Origin: Natronobeatus ordinarius
GTDB lineage: Archaea > Halobacteriota > Halobacteria > Halobacteriales > Natrialbaceae
DNA: 64,000 nucleotides
Reading direction: 5' to 3'
NCBI RefSeq assembly: GCF_024362485.1
Contig: NZ_CP101456.1
Location: forward strand, 992,001 to 1,056,000
Under the pieces are notes generated by a model. It was not told the origin of the DNA, ran no database searches, and was given only the letters and a program-made list of their open reading frames with translations. This document shows positions 28,146-37,080 of the stretch, piece after piece (within the stretch, counting starts at the first letter, position 1; each line of letters begins with the position of its first letter). Made by a program: the position numbers and the translations under genes.

Positions 28146-28865
28146 ATGCGACTCGCACGACTCTCGACCCCCGACGGACCCGTTTTCGGCCGCTACGAGG
28201 ACGGTATCGTCTTCGCGAACGACGGTCGCTACGAGGTCGGCGTGGACGGCCACCTTCTGGCGCCCTGCGAACCGACGTCGCTGTACTGCGTCGGCCGGAA
28301 CTACGCGGCGACCCTCGAGCAGATGGACTACGAGCGTCCCGAGGAGCCGGACTTCTTCATCAAGCCGCCGGCGTCACTGCTCGCCCACGATGAGCCGATC
28401 CCGTACCCCGCGTTCACCGACGAGCTGACCTACGCCGGCGAGCTCGCGGCGGTGATCGACGTTCGCTGTCGGAACCTCGAGCCCGCGGACGTCCCCGACG
28501 TCGTGCGTGGCTACACCATCATGAACGACGTCGACGCGCTCGACCAGCAGGGACGAACCGCACGAAAGGCGTTCGACGGCTCGGCACCGCTTGGCCCCTG
28601 GCTCGAGACGGACCTCGATCCGACGGGGCTCGAGATGTGGACCGACGTGGCGGGCGAGCGTCGCCAGGAGGCGAACACCGAGCTGATGCTGTTCGATCCC
28701 TCCGAGGTGGTCTCGTTTCTCTCCCGGCGGTTCACGTTCCGACCGGGCGACGTCGTCGCCTTCGGCAGCCCCGCAAACCCGGGGCTGCTCGAGCCCGGTG
28801 ACACGGTCGAGATCACCTACGAGGGCGTCGGGACGCTCCGGAACACGGTTGCCGACCACGAGTGA
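28146..28865 (+). CDS. Fumarylacetoacetate hydrolase-family protein
   Basis: 239 residues. The C-terminal FAH fold is clear: YCVGRNYAATLEQM, PDFFIKPPASLLAHDEPIPYP, the acidic metal site in DELTYAGELAAVIDVRC, GYTIMNDVDALDQQ, and the final GDVVAFGSPANPGLLEPGDTVEITYEGVGTLRNTV. Family members hydrolyse C-C bonds in beta-diketo acids or decarboxylate oxaloacetate and 2-oxo acids in aromatic catabolism. The start is the ATG at 28146 (MRLARLSTPDGPVFGRYEDG). No catabolic cluster surrounds it, so the substrate is open. Confidence 0.9.
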   Translation: MRLARLSTPDGPVFGRYEDGIVFANDGRYEVGVDGHLLAPCEPTSLYCVGRNYAATLEQMDYERPEEPDFFIKPPASLLAHDEPIPYPAFTDELTYAGELAAVIDVRCRNLEPADVPDVVRGYTIMNDVDALDQQGRTARKAFDGSAPLGPWLETDLDPTGLEMWTDVAGERRQEANTELMLFDPSEVVSFLSRRFTFRPGDVVAFGSPANPGLLEPGDTVEITYEGVGTLRNTVADHE

Positions 28866-28907
28866 GTCCGGGGCAACGAACGCGTGGGCACCCTGTATCC
28901 GCCCCAT

Positions 28908-29573
28908 TCACTCGAACTCGAGTTCCCACTCGCCGTCTGCATCGACCACCAGGTAGCCATCGCTATCGCCCTGGAGCGTCGTTTCACCGGCGAACTCACC
29001 GAGGACGTGAAAGACGAGTTCGGTCGCGTTGTCCTCGGTGTACACGTACACCTCGAAATCCGACTGACCATTGTGTCGCCCGGTCACGTTCGTCCCTTCC
29101 TCGAATTCGATCGGACCAGTCCAGTCCGGTCCAGTTCCCGTTAACTCGAGCGGTAACGCCGCTGGCTCCTCGTCGGCCGTCTGTGGCTGAATCACCGTCA
29201 GTTCCCACTCCTCTTCGGCGTTGACGTACAGGTCGTACGTTCCCGATTCCAGGATCGTTCCGGTGACGAATTCGTCCGCATCGGTGACGAGTGTGTGCTC
29301 CTGGTCGTTCTCAGACGGAATCGCCTGCACGAAGATCCAGCCCTCGTGTTGCCCCTCGACGACGGTCAGCCCGCCAGCGATCTCGAGATCGTCCACAATC
29401 TGGGTCCCTTCCCCCGAGAATTCGTTCACCGCCATCTCGTCCGGGAGCTCGTCTCCGTTTTCATCGTCGTCTTCTCCAGCTTCGTCGTCGGCCTCCTGAG
29501 CGGCCACCGCCGATCCACCGATGGCCAAAACGAGACCTGTGCCAGCAGCAGCCAGCGTCGTTCTGCGATACAT
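28908..29573 (-). CDS. Exported acidic protein, function unknown
   Basis: 221 residues. Signal peptide MYRRTTLAAAGTGLVLAIGGSAVAAQ, with an Arg pair that would suit either Sec or Tat, then a very acidic linker (EADDEAGEDDDENGDELPDE). The rest is beta-rich with GTYDLYVNAEEEWELTVIQPQ and a second similar hairpin GYLVVDADGEWELEFE, so it may contain two related beta-sandwich units. The start is supported by a Shine-Dalgarno sequence (ggaggag on the minus strand, 29584-29590) and an upstream AT element (ctattaact). It is one of the few genes here with a clear SD site. Confidence 0.75.
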   Translation of the reverse strand: MYRRTTLAAAGTGLVLAIGGSAVAAQEADDEAGEDDDENGDELPDEMAVNEFSGEGTQIVDDLEIAGGLTVVEGQHEGWIFVQAIPSENDQEHTLVTDADEFVTGTILESGTYDLYVNAEEEWELTVIQPQTADEEPAALPLELTGTGPDWTGPIEFEEGTNVTGRHNGQSDFEVYVYTEDNATELVFHVLGEFAGETTLQGDSDGYLVVDADGEWELEFE

Positions 29574-29583
29574 AGTTCCTCTA

Positions 29584-29590
29584 CTCCTCC
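29584..29590 (-). promoter_or_regulatory. Ribosome-binding site of the exported protein gene
   Basis: The minus-strand string ggaggag ends about ten bases before the ATG at 29573. Most genes in the window appear leaderless, so this strong SD site fixes the start. Confidence 0.6.
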
Positions 29591-29799
29591 AGAACGATAG
29601 TTAATAGTCGGGCTGGAGTACGCCAGGTCTCGCCGTCCGTCCGCAGTAGTCGGCGATGGCATGACCCTCCCCGTGAATCGCTCCTCCGTGCGTTTTCGAT
29701 ACACACGGTTCGACAGCGGGTGTGCACCTCGAGTCGGGCCCCGAGACCGCAACGCCTGGAGCAGAAAGGCACTTGTTCGCGCGACCGTTTCCCTCGAGC

Positions 29800-30309
29800 G
29801 TGCACAGCGACTCCCGCCGCGTCGAGGTCTATCCCGGCTGCGAGGTCGTCGTCGAGTTCGACCCTGCACTCACCTTCGAGTGCGTCGACGACTGCACCTG
29901 GTGCTGTCACCACGGCGTCTTACTGTACGACCGGGACTTGCTCGAGCTGGCTCAGCGGGCGAATCTCGCCGAGACGACCACTGACTTTCGCGGCGAGAAG
30001 TTCGTGGCCCGCGAGCCGAAGGCGCGCGAGGAACACGTCGCTGCGGACGGCCACGCCTGCGCGTTCCTGCGCGAGGACGGTCTCTGTACGCTGCACCTCG
30101 AGGAAGACTGGAAGCCGACGCGCTGTTCGGTGTTCCCGCTGGGCGTCTGGCTCGAAGACGACGAACTCCACGTCGATATCCGCGACTCTGCCCACGAGCA
30201 CTGCGAGGGGCTGGGCGTCAGCGACAGACGCGTGATCGATAACCTCGAGGCCTTTCTGCCCGAGGTGTTGTGGGAACTCGAGAACCCCGACTCGGACCGG
30301 GCGCTGTGA
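29800..30309 (+). CDS. YkgJ-family cysteine-cluster protein
   Basis: 169 residues with the Cys pattern CVDDCTWCCHHGVLLYDRD near the N-terminus, then CAFLREDGLCTLHLEEDWKPTRCSVFPLG. This is the zinc- or iron-binding CxxxCxxCC...C...C...RPxxC arrangement of the family formerly called UPF0153. Molecular function is unknown; some members are linked to redox or metal handling. I prefer the GTG at 29800 (VHSDSRRVEVYPG) because the 26 residues before it look non-coding. A hairpin followed by a T-run sits just after the stop. Confidence 0.8.
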   Translation: MHSDSRRVEVYPGCEVVVEFDPALTFECVDDCTWCCHHGVLLYDRDLLELAQRANLAETTTDFRGEKFVAREPKAREEHVAADGHACAFLREDGLCTLHLEEDWKPTRCSVFPLGVWLEDDELHVDIRDSAHEHCEGLGVSDRRVIDNLEAFLPEVLWELENPDSDRAL

Positions 30310-30343
30310 TCGGTTCGTTCACGAGACGACACCGACAGTCGAC

Positions 30344-30363
30344 CCTTCCTGCAGGAGGGTTTT
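30344..30363 (+). terminator. Hairpin plus T-run after the Cys-cluster gene
   Basis: Six-bp stem (cccttcc/ggaggg, one G-T pair) at about 30344-30359 with loop tgca, followed by tttt and then ctt. It lies 35 bases after a stop codon. It may also overlap the promoter of the DoxX-like gene at 30397, so the call is tentative. Confidence 0.4.
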
Positions 30364-30396
30364 CTTCGCCTGTCTCGAATGGGCTGACGATCCAGG

Positions 30397-30885
30397 ATGA
30401 GTCAGCAACTCGCCGCCGATCGACTGCAGCAGTACCGAAATCGAGTCGACGAACTCGACGCAGCGATCGCGGCGTGGATGGACCGGTGGGGCATCCCGGT
30501 GCTGCGAGTCGCCGTCGCTATCGTGTTCATCTGGTTCGGTGCACTCAAGATCGTCGGCGACTCGCCGGCGGCCGAACTCGTCGCGGCGACCGTCTACGTG
30601 GTCCCGCCCGACCTGTTCGTTCCCGTGCTCGGCGTGTGGGAGGTGCTCATCGGGCTGAGTCTCCTGTACCGGTCGCTCATCCGCCTCGGCATCCTGCTCC
30701 TGTTCCTCCAGCTCCCGGGCACCTTCCTGCCGATCGTACTCCTGCCAGACGTGGTGTTCCACGTCTTTCCGTACGCCCTGACCGTCGAGGGCCAGTACAT
30801 CGTCAAAAATCTCGTGATCATCGGCGCCGCGCTCGTGATCGGCAGCACGGTCAGGTCCGACGAACGCATCGCCGACGTGCGGTGA
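30397..30885 (+). CDS. DoxX-like membrane protein
   Basis: 162 residues. A polar N-terminus (MSQQLAADRLQQYRNRVDELDAAIAAWMDRWG) precedes four membrane helices with the DoxX-type start PVLRVAVAIVFIWFGALKIVG, then FVPVLGVWEVLIGLSLLYRS, LGILLLFLQLPGTFLPIVLLP and YIVKNLVIIGAALVIGS. DoxX relatives act as quinone-linked membrane subunits or have unknown functions. Convergent with the next membrane gene; the two stop codons are one base apart. Confidence 0.8.
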   Translation: MSQQLAADRLQQYRNRVDELDAAIAAWMDRWGIPVLRVAVAIVFIWFGALKIVGDSPAAELVAATVYVVPPDLFVPVLGVWEVLIGLSLLYRSLIRLGILLLFLQLPGTFLPIVLLPDVVFHVFPYALTVEGQYIVKNLVIIGAALVIGSTVRSDERIADVR

Positions 30886-30886
30886 C

Positions 30887-31489
30887 TCAGGTCGACGCCG
30901 CAGCCGGCTCAATGTTCCCGGCGACGTAAACGAGGCTCCCGAGCAACGCCGCGACGCCGACCGGGAGCAGCCACGCGAAGAGAGTCAACAGGGCACCGGT
31001 GGCCTGGATGCCGAGGACGAGCAGGACGACGGGGCCACAGCAGACCGTCCCCGAGAGGAGCGCAGGGAGCGACGCGAGCAACCCCGAACCGGCGCCCAGG
31101 CCGCAGGCCGCGGGCTGGACCACGGCGAGATACGAGAGCGCGAGGTTGAGCCCGACCAGCGTCGACAGGGCCAGCCCCACCAGGAGGTTCACCGGCGAGA
31201 CCAGCAGCCGGACGACGCCGGTGTCGACCATCGCCACCGCTTCGAACGTCGCTGGCCCCGTCCGCTCGAGCGCCCGGCCGAGCGGGTCGTCGACGATCAG
31301 TAGCCCCGTCGAGACGTCCGGACGGTACGAGAGGTCCCCCAGCAGCCAGAGGAAGACGGCGAGATAGCCGACGGTCACCGCGACGACGACCGAAAGCGAG
31401 TCGTACCGGCCGAACACGAGCCCGATCGCCGACGCGGTGCGATCCAGGCGAGCGCCGAGGCGCCGACCGATCCGGCCCGCGACGCTCAT
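30887..31489 (-). CDS. Membrane protein with Cys-Cys-Gly-Pro motif in a helix
   Basis: 200 residues with about six membrane helices. The striking element is LLSGTVCCGPVVLLVLGIQATGALL in the C-terminal half, a vicinal Cys pair inside a helix of the kind seen in MerT-type metal importers (CCxGP). The start ATG at 31489 overlaps the stop of the upstream DUF3179 gene by four bases, so both are one operon. It may handle a thiophilic metal or a redox relay together with the DUF3179 lipoprotein; this is inference. No mer regulator or reductase is nearby. Confidence 0.7.
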   Translation of the reverse strand: MSVAGRIGRRLGARLDRTASAIGLVFGRYDSLSVVVAVTVGYLAVFLWLLGDLSYRPDVSTGLLIVDDPLGRALERTGPATFEAVAMVDTGVVRLLVSPVNLLVGLALSTLVGLNLALSYLAVVQPAACGLGAGSGLLASLPALLSGTVCCGPVVLLVLGIQATGALLTLFAWLLPVGVAALLGSLVYVAGNIEPAAAST

Positions 31490-32622
31490 TCGACGACCTC
31501 CGTCGAGGGGTAGTAGCCGTACCAGGCGAACCACATCGCGTCGACCCCGAGTTCACAGTCGAGCGGGAGGTCGTCCGGGGGGAACCCGTCGCCGTCGACC
31601 ACGACGGCCCCGTCGTCGAACTCGAGTTCCAGCCCGTCGGGATTTCGGTAGACGTGGCCCGTCTCGAGCGCCGGATCGAAGACCGCGAGGTACGGTTCGT
31701 CCTCCATCGACCACTCGAGGAGTCCCGCCTCCCGGAGCCGATCCTTCGGGACGGCCGCCGCTCCGTCCGCGGTCCGGGCGCCAATGACGGCCTCCTTCGG
31801 CGCGAACCGATCGTCGGTCGCGAGCGGCGGGAACAGCGTGTTCTCGTCGTCGGGGCTGTAGTAGCCGCTCGTCGGATTGTAGCCGCCGTAGGGGTCGCTC
31901 CCGTAGTCGCGTACGTACCTCGTCTCTTCGGTGAGCACGACCGTCCCGGGGTGGCGATCGCGCCACTGTCCCCAGGTGCTCCAGGTGACCTGAAACTCTC
32001 CCAGAAACGCACCCTCGTGCTCGTCGGTGATCCCCTGGGCGAGCATCTGTGGCCACCAGCTTTCGGTCTCGCGGTCGAACATGACGAGGTTGCTGTTGAT
32101 CAGCTCCCCCGAGACGCCGAAGGTGGCGTCGCCGCGGTAGAAGCCCTGGGCCGTCCCGGTCAGCGGGCAGTAGGTGACCGCGACCGACTCATCGCCCACA
32201 ACGTCGTTGACGATCTCGTGCCAGACGAACACGTACTGCGGGTACGCCTTCGCCACCCCGTCGAGAACGACGCCGAAGACGGGGTCGCCGTCGGCGAGAT
32301 TCTCGGGCGGCTCGCCGGCCGGCGCGAAGACGGGATCGTCGATCGACGGGATGCCGTCCGGTCCCGGACCCCCATCGAGCGAGGCCTCGAGTAACTCGTC
32401 GAACTCGTACTCCTGGGGGAGCGACCGATCCACGATCGGCACCGGGTCGCCCCCGTCGGCTTCGGGCCGTGCCGGTTCACAGCTCGGGTGGTCTGACTCC
32501 CCCACCGCAGACTCCGCCGACGTCGGCGAGCCGCTCGACGCCGCGTCGAGACAGCCAGCGATCGCCGTGCCACCGGCGAGGGCGACGGTTGCGAGAAGCT
32601 CGCGTCTCGAGGGGCTGTACAT
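31486..32622 (-). CDS. DUF3179-family lipoprotein
   Basis: 378 residues. Tat signal SRRELLATVALAGG and lipobox AIAGC, so it is membrane-anchored outside the cell. The DUF3179 core shows PVFGVVLDGVAKAYPQYVFVWHEIVNDVVGDESVAVTYCPLTGTAQGFYRG, with the conserved Cys in YCPLTG, and DRETESWWPQMLAQGITDEHEG later. Family function is unknown. The ATG at 32622 is the first that gives a proper signal peptide. It is translationally coupled to the CCGP membrane protein downstream. Confidence 0.88.
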   Translation of the reverse strand: MYSPSRRELLATVALAGGTAIAGCLDAASSGSPTSAESAVGESDHPSCEPARPEADGGDPVPIVDRSLPQEYEFDELLEASLDGGPGPDGIPSIDDPVFAPAGEPPENLADGDPVFGVVLDGVAKAYPQYVFVWHEIVNDVVGDESVAVTYCPLTGTAQGFYRGDATFGVSGELINSNLVMFDRETESWWPQMLAQGITDEHEGAFLGEFQVTWSTWGQWRDRHPGTVVLTEETRYVRDYGSDPYGGYNPTSGYYSPDDENTLFPPLATDDRFAPKEAVIGARTADGAAAVPKDRLREAGLLEWSMEDEPYLAVFDPALETGHVYRNPDGLELEFDDGAVVVDGDGFPPDDLPLDCELGVDAMWFAWYGYYPSTEVVE

Positions 32623-32724
32623 GTGAGCCACTCGGGGCGGAGGAGTGACGTAGCTGTGCCGGATGTGCACCACTCACACGAAACCGGTCGACGACGCACG
32701 GAATCCCGAACAGCCACCGTCCCC

Positions 32725-35427
32725 TCAGGCCTGCGCCCACTCGAGCAGCTCCCGATAGACGGAATCGCCCTCGAGCGCCGCCGCGTCGCCGACGAGCACG
32801 AGCGCCCGCTTCGGTCGCGTGAGCGCGACGTTGATCCGCCGGTGATCCTCGAAGATGGGGCCCTCGAGTTCGCCGCTGGCGACGAACGAGACGACGATCA
32901 CCTCCTCGCTCGAGCCCTGGAACCGGTCGACCGTGTCGACGGCTACCGAATTGGGGACGTGCCGTGAGATCTCCGAGACCTGGGCGCGGAACGGGGCGAT
33001 GACGCCGACGTTCGAGGGATCGAGCCCGGCTGCTTCGTAGGTCTCGATCAGTTCGGCGATCGTCTTCGCCTCCTCGGTGTCAGTGTAGCGTTCGTCGTCG
33101 CCCGGCACGTCGACGAACGAGACGGGGTCTCGAAGGTGCTCGGGCAGGGCGTCGCGGGAGACGCCCTCGAGGTCGTCGAGCGTCCGGCTCGCCACCGCAG
33201 GCGTCGCCGGCCGGAGCTCGCCGTCGTAGAACGCACTCGAGGCGAAGGCCTGGATGCGCTGGTTCATCCGGTACTGGCGGTCGAGCATCACGCCCGCCTC
33301 GGGGTGTACGTCGACGAGTCGCTCGAACAGGGAGGTCGAAAGCTCGTTTTCGGCCCGGACGACCGGCGGAAGCTGCTGGTGGTCGCCGACGAGGACGAAC
33401 CGGGAGGCGAGGTTGATCGCCGCGTACGTGCCGGGCTCGGTGAGCTGGGCCGCCTCGTCGACGAGCGCGACGTCGAATACCTGTTCTTTCATCACGCGTG
33501 AGCCGCAGGTGGCCGTCGTCGCCGCGACGACCTGCGCATCCTGCAGCTCCTCGAGGCGTTCTTCGGGGTCGCCCGATCGCTCGAGGCGGTACGGCTGGAT
33601 GTCCCGGCGAACGCCGCTCTCGGTGCCGACCCGGACGAAGTCTGAAAAGCCCTGCTCGAGCAGCGCCTCGAGGAGGTTGTCGACGGCCCGGTTCGTGAAC
33701 GCCGAGAGGAGGACGCGTTCGCCGCGCTCGACCATCGCACGGACGGCCCGGGCGATGGTGTACGTCTTTCCGGTGCCGGGCGGTCCGTGGATCAGCGCGA
33801 GGTCTCGCGCCCCGACGGCCATCCGCACGGCCTCGTTCTGGGCGTCGTTGTTGTCGATGAACGTCTCGTCGAGGTCCTCGAACTCGGGTTCGACGCGACC
33901 GAACAGGACGTCCTTGCGGCGCCCCTCGCCCTTGAGCAGCGCGTCGTGGAGCGCCACGAGCAGGCGGTCGGTCGTGAGCTCGGAGGGGTAGACGTCGAGT
34001 CGCGTCACCTCCACCGGCTCGTCGGCCGTCAGCACGACTTCCTCGTCCAGTACCTCGATCCGCGCCAGCTCCGAGTTCCCGCGAACCGGGTGGCCATCAC
34101 TCGCCAGCACCAGGTCGCCCTCCCGGAGCTTCGAGGTCGCGGCCCCCTCCTTCCGGGCTCGCAGCTCCCAGCGCCCGCCCTCGAGGGGGCGCTTCTCGAG
34201 GAACTCGAGGTCGATCAGCGCCCGGTCGTCGTCGGCCCGTTCCTCGGCCGTCTGCTCCCACAGCTTGGCGTACTCCCGGTGGACCTCCGCGCGCTCTTCC
34301 TCGATGGCCCGGTAAAAGCGCTCGAAGTGTTCGAGTTCCTCCTCGGGCAGGGGCTGGCCGATCTGGCCGGCTTTCGACTCCTGGTCGAGCCGCCCCGAGA
34401 CCACCATGCAGGTGTCCCGCTCGAAGCAGTACTCGCACTTGGCGTTCCCCTCGTTGCCCGTCGGCACCGCGCCGCGAGCTTCCATCGCGGCGAGCTCGTT
34501 TCGCACCCGGACGACGTACTTCAACAGCCCGTTGCCCATCGAGAAGTCCTTCGCGGGCGTCAGATCACCCGTCTCCTCGTTGCGGTCGAGTGCGGAGTTC
34601 TTCGTATAGAGCAACGTCCCGGTGTCGACGGGGTCGCCGTTCTCCTCGAGCAACAGCGCGTAACAGGCGGCCTGGATCTTGTCCTTGAAGCGAGGCTCTT
34701 TCCGCAGGTTCTTCCCCGTCTTCAGCTCCACCGGCGCCCCTCGCCGGATGGCGTCGGCTCGTCCACGGATGCCGAACGTCTCGCTGATCAACAGCTGCTC
34801 GGAGCGCCAGTCGTCCTCGTCGGTCAGTCGACCCTGCTCGAGCCAGCCCTCGATCGCCGCCGCGTTCTGCCGGACCTCTTCTGCGACCGAGTCGGGGGAC
34901 TCCCCGAGCAGCCCGAGCTCGAGCCCGCGCTCGTCGATCCGTTCCTCGATCGCCTCCTCGAGCGCGCGGCCCCGGAGCAGGTCGCCGAAGACCTCGTGGA
35001 CGAGCGTCCCTTTCACGACGGGGTAGTTCAGTGGGACCCCGGAGAGCTTGTTCAGGTAGTAGAGGCGGGGACACTCCACCCAGCTCCGGATCGCGGTGAC
35101 GTTCACTAAAAATCCGGGTTCGACGACGACGTATGAGTCACTCGTCGTCGAGTACCGCACCTCGCCGCGATACTCGTCGGTCTCGGCCTCGGTGACCGAA
35201 AGCTCCATCCCCGGCTCGAGGAGCTGTGCGGACTCGACCCACTTTCCCCAGCAGGTCACCGTCGTCGGCGCGGTGGCGTCGTCGCCCGCGATCGGCTCGC
35301 CCGTCTCGGGGTCGCGCTCGAGTCGGACCGGCACCTCGGCGAGCTCGCTCTCGCCGTAGCTCGTCGTGACCGTTTTCACCGCGACGTCACCCGCGACGGT
35401 TCCGCGTACGTTCACGGATGCTATCAT
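32725..35427 (-). CDS. Dna2-like protein: OB fold + Cas4-type nuclease + SF1 helicase
   Basis: 900 residues. Residues 1-105 form a beta-rich OB-like domain. Residues ~110-345 are a Cas4/RecB-type nuclease with a four-Cys iron-sulfur site (Cys119, 331, 334, 340) and active residues His144, Asp224 and Glu234-Leu-Lys236. Residues ~520-900 are a UPF1/Dna2-like superfamily 1 helicase: GPPGTGKT at 548-555, DEAAQ at 657-661, GDHQQLPPVV, DRQYRMN, VDTVDRFQGSSEEVIVVSFV and NVALTRPKRALVLVG. It should process flaps or DNA ends in replication and repair. ATG at 35427 (MIASVNVRGTVAGDV) is the start. Confidence 0.92.
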   Translation of the reverse strand: MIASVNVRGTVAGDVAVKTVTTSYGESELAEVPVRLERDPETGEPIAGDDATAPTTVTCWGKWVESAQLLEPGMELSVTEAETDEYRGEVRYSTTSDSYVVVEPGFLVNVTAIRSWVECPRLYYLNKLSGVPLNYPVVKGTLVHEVFGDLLRGRALEEAIEERIDERGLELGLLGESPDSVAEEVRQNAAAIEGWLEQGRLTDEDDWRSEQLLISETFGIRGRADAIRRGAPVELKTGKNLRKEPRFKDKIQAACYALLLEENGDPVDTGTLLYTKNSALDRNEETGDLTPAKDFSMGNGLLKYVVRVRNELAAMEARGAVPTGNEGNAKCEYCFERDTCMVVSGRLDQESKAGQIGQPLPEEELEHFERFYRAIEEERAEVHREYAKLWEQTAEERADDDRALIDLEFLEKRPLEGGRWELRARKEGAATSKLREGDLVLASDGHPVRGNSELARIEVLDEEVVLTADEPVEVTRLDVYPSELTTDRLLVALHDALLKGEGRRKDVLFGRVEPEFEDLDETFIDNNDAQNEAVRMAVGARDLALIHGPPGTGKTYTIARAVRAMVERGERVLLSAFTNRAVDNLLEALLEQGFSDFVRVGTESGVRRDIQPYRLERSGDPEERLEELQDAQVVAATTATCGSRVMKEQVFDVALVDEAAQLTEPGTYAAINLASRFVLVGDHQQLPPVVRAENELSTSLFERLVDVHPEAGVMLDRQYRMNQRIQAFASSAFYDGELRPATPAVASRTLDDLEGVSRDALPEHLRDPVSFVDVPGDDERYTDTEEAKTIAELIETYEAAGLDPSNVGVIAPFRAQVSEISRHVPNSVAVDTVDRFQGSSEEVIVVSFVASGELEGPIFEDHRRINVALTRPKRALVLVGDAAALEGDSVYRELLEWAQA

Positions 35428-35603
35428 CGATCGGCCTCGGAAAAACGCTATCGGTCGCGGCCGTCCCGGCTCGGGGGCAGCTCGCCGACGTTCCGCGTCG
35501 ACCGACACTGGCAGTAATAGGCTCTTACTCGAGGATAGATCCCGACTGGAACGCCGAAACGGTCGCTGCGCCTTTTATCGTGAGGCGCCGAACGACCACC
35601 GTT

Positions 35604-36110
35604 ATGAGCGACGCGAACGGGTCCGACGACACCGACGCGACGGCCGGGACGGACACGCGAACCGGGACGGGGACCAGGGTCGACGAGGGGCCTGACCCTC
35701 GACCCGGGTCGACGCAGGTGGCGGACGAGGAGCGACGACGGAACACGGCACTCGTCAGTGGCGTCACGGCGATCATCGGTGCGTGGGTCGCCCTTTCGGT
35801 GTTGCTCTACGAGGTCACGCAGGCCAGCCTCTGGAACAACGTCCTCGTCGGCGCCGTCGTCTTCCTCGCGGCCGGCTACAACTTCTACCGGCTGAACAAC
35901 GACATCCCGCTGAGCGTCGGCGTCGCGACGCTGGTAGCATTGCTCGGCATCTGGCTGATCCTCGCCGCCGCGCTGTTCGAGATGATCGGCATGCTCTTCT
36001 GGAGTACGGCCGTCTCTGGGCTGCTCATCGCAGCTCTCGCGGGCTACAACGCTTACGAGGCCCGGGAAGCGCGAACGGTCACGGCCGAGGGCGAACCCGA
36101 GACGTCCTGA
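35604..36110 (+). CDS. SPW-repeat membrane protein
   Basis: 168 residues. A long polar, Thr/Asp-rich N-terminus (residues 1-45) is followed by four membrane helices arranged as two similar units: SLWNNVLVGAVVFLAAGYNFYRL and MLFWSTAVSGLLIAALAGYNAYEA. This is the SPW/SxW repeat of a family common in haloarchaea and actinobacteria, function unknown. The ATG at 35604 is favoured; upstream in-frame sequence overlaps the divergent helicase gene and is not coding. Confidence 0.75.
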   Translation: MSDANGSDDTDATAGTDTRTGTGTRVDEGPDPRPGSTQVADEERRRNTALVSGVTAIIGAWVALSVLLYEVTQASLWNNVLVGAVVFLAAGYNFYRLNNDIPLSVGVATLVALLGIWLILAAALFEMIGMLFWSTAVSGLLIAALAGYNAYEAREARTVTAEGEPETS

Positions 36111-36119
36111 TACGGACCG

Positions 36120-36371
36120 TCACTTCGACGCCCGGAACTCGCGCTCGAGCTGGCGAAGTCGGTACTCGGCGGCGTGGTGGCCGGTCGCGACGATAGCGAA
36201 GGCGACCATCACGACGGTGAACCCGATCGCGATCGTCGGCGAGAGGCCGTTGACGTAGCTGTTCGCGAGCTGTCCGACTGCCAGGGCGATCGGTCCGACC
36301 GACAGCAGGAGGCTCTTCATCGGCGCAGCGAGAAAGAGGTCGACGAAGGAGGTAATTCGACGGGAGTGCAT
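36120..36371 (-). CDS. Small two-span membrane protein
   Basis: 83 residues: basic start (MHSRRITSFVDLFL), helix SLLLSVGPIALAVGQLANSYV, helix IAIGFTVVMVAFAIVATGHHA, and a charged tail AEYRLRQLEREFRASK. Stop codons of this gene and the SPW gene are about seven bases apart, so they are convergent. No family recognised. Confidence 0.6.
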   Translation of the reverse strand: MHSRRITSFVDLFLAAPMKSLLLSVGPIALAVGQLANSYVNGLSPTIAIGFTVVMVAFAIVATGHHAAEYRLRQLEREFRASK

Positions 36372-36483
36372 GGGTCAGCGGGCAGTTCTTGACGCATTCT
36401 GTCGAGCATCCTCCTGTAGCCCTTTCGGTTTGGCTCCCGTCGCGACCGATACGTTCTTTCCGCCCGACGCGAAACCGAAGGCC

Positions 36484-37035
36484 ATGCGGATTCGCGAGTG
36501 GCAGGACGTCCTCGAGGACGTCACCGAAGCGAACGTCGATCCGGACGACTGGCGAGCCGTCGCCGGCGACCGCTCGCGCGGCGTCGGCGAAGACCTCTAC
36601 CTCTCCCACCCTCGAGCCGGCGTCTACGTCCTGAAGACGTACGCGAAGAACCCGTTCCAGGTCCGTGGCGTCGGCACACACGTCGCCCGAAAGCTCGACG
36701 ACGAGATCGGTTCGTTCATGCCCGGGGAGGACGCAGCCGGGCGATTCGCCGTCCGATCGCCGCCGGAGAACGAGGACCACGCAGAGAGTCAGGCGAGCCG
36801 ACTCGAGGAAGTGATCAAGACCCACGCCGACGCGCCGACGACGCCGGGAGCGCTCTTCGAGGACGTAATGGACGCCCTCGAGAGCCCGGCGTTCGGGCCG
36901 ATGGCCTACGACGGCTACGGTCGACCGGACGAACTCGAGGAGCTCTCCGACCGGTTCGAGGAAGCCGAACAGCTGCTGAACGCCGAACTCGACGACCTCA
37001 TCGAGGCCGACGAGGTCGACCGCGGCTTCATGTAG
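36484..37035 (+). CDS. Conserved haloarchaeal protein of unknown function (DUF5820-like)
   Basis: 183 residues, soluble and acidic. Visible elements: MRIREWQDVLEDVTEANVDPDDWRAVAGDRSRGVGEDLYLSHPRAGVYVLKTYAKNPFQVRGVGTHVARKLDDEIGSFMP, then a linker and a helical tail (ELEELSDRFEEAEQLLNAELDDLIEADEVDRGFM). The N-terminal half looks like a compact alpha/beta domain. I recognise it as a recurrent haloarchaeal protein but no function is known. ATG at 36484 is the clear start. It is followed closely by a methyltransferase-like membrane gene. Confidence 0.75.
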   Translation: MRIREWQDVLEDVTEANVDPDDWRAVAGDRSRGVGEDLYLSHPRAGVYVLKTYAKNPFQVRGVGTHVARKLDDEIGSFMPGEDAAGRFAVRSPPENEDHAESQASRLEEVIKTHADAPTTPGALFEDVMDALESPAFGPMAYDGYGRPDELEELSDRFEEAEQLLNAELDDLIEADEVDRGFM

Positions 37036-37080
37036 TTGAGACGGGAGAACACCTATTACCGATGCTCGAGAGGTCAGGCC

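Noticed and set aside
33787-35109. 440-codon plus-strand frame opposite the Dna2-like gene
   Set aside because: Shadow of a gene with clear nuclease and helicase motifs; no recognisable domain in the shadow.
35418-35603. Longer N-terminus for the SPW-repeat protein
   Set aside because: The extra 62 codons overlap the start of the divergent helicase gene and the promoter region; the ATG at 35604 is the sensible start.
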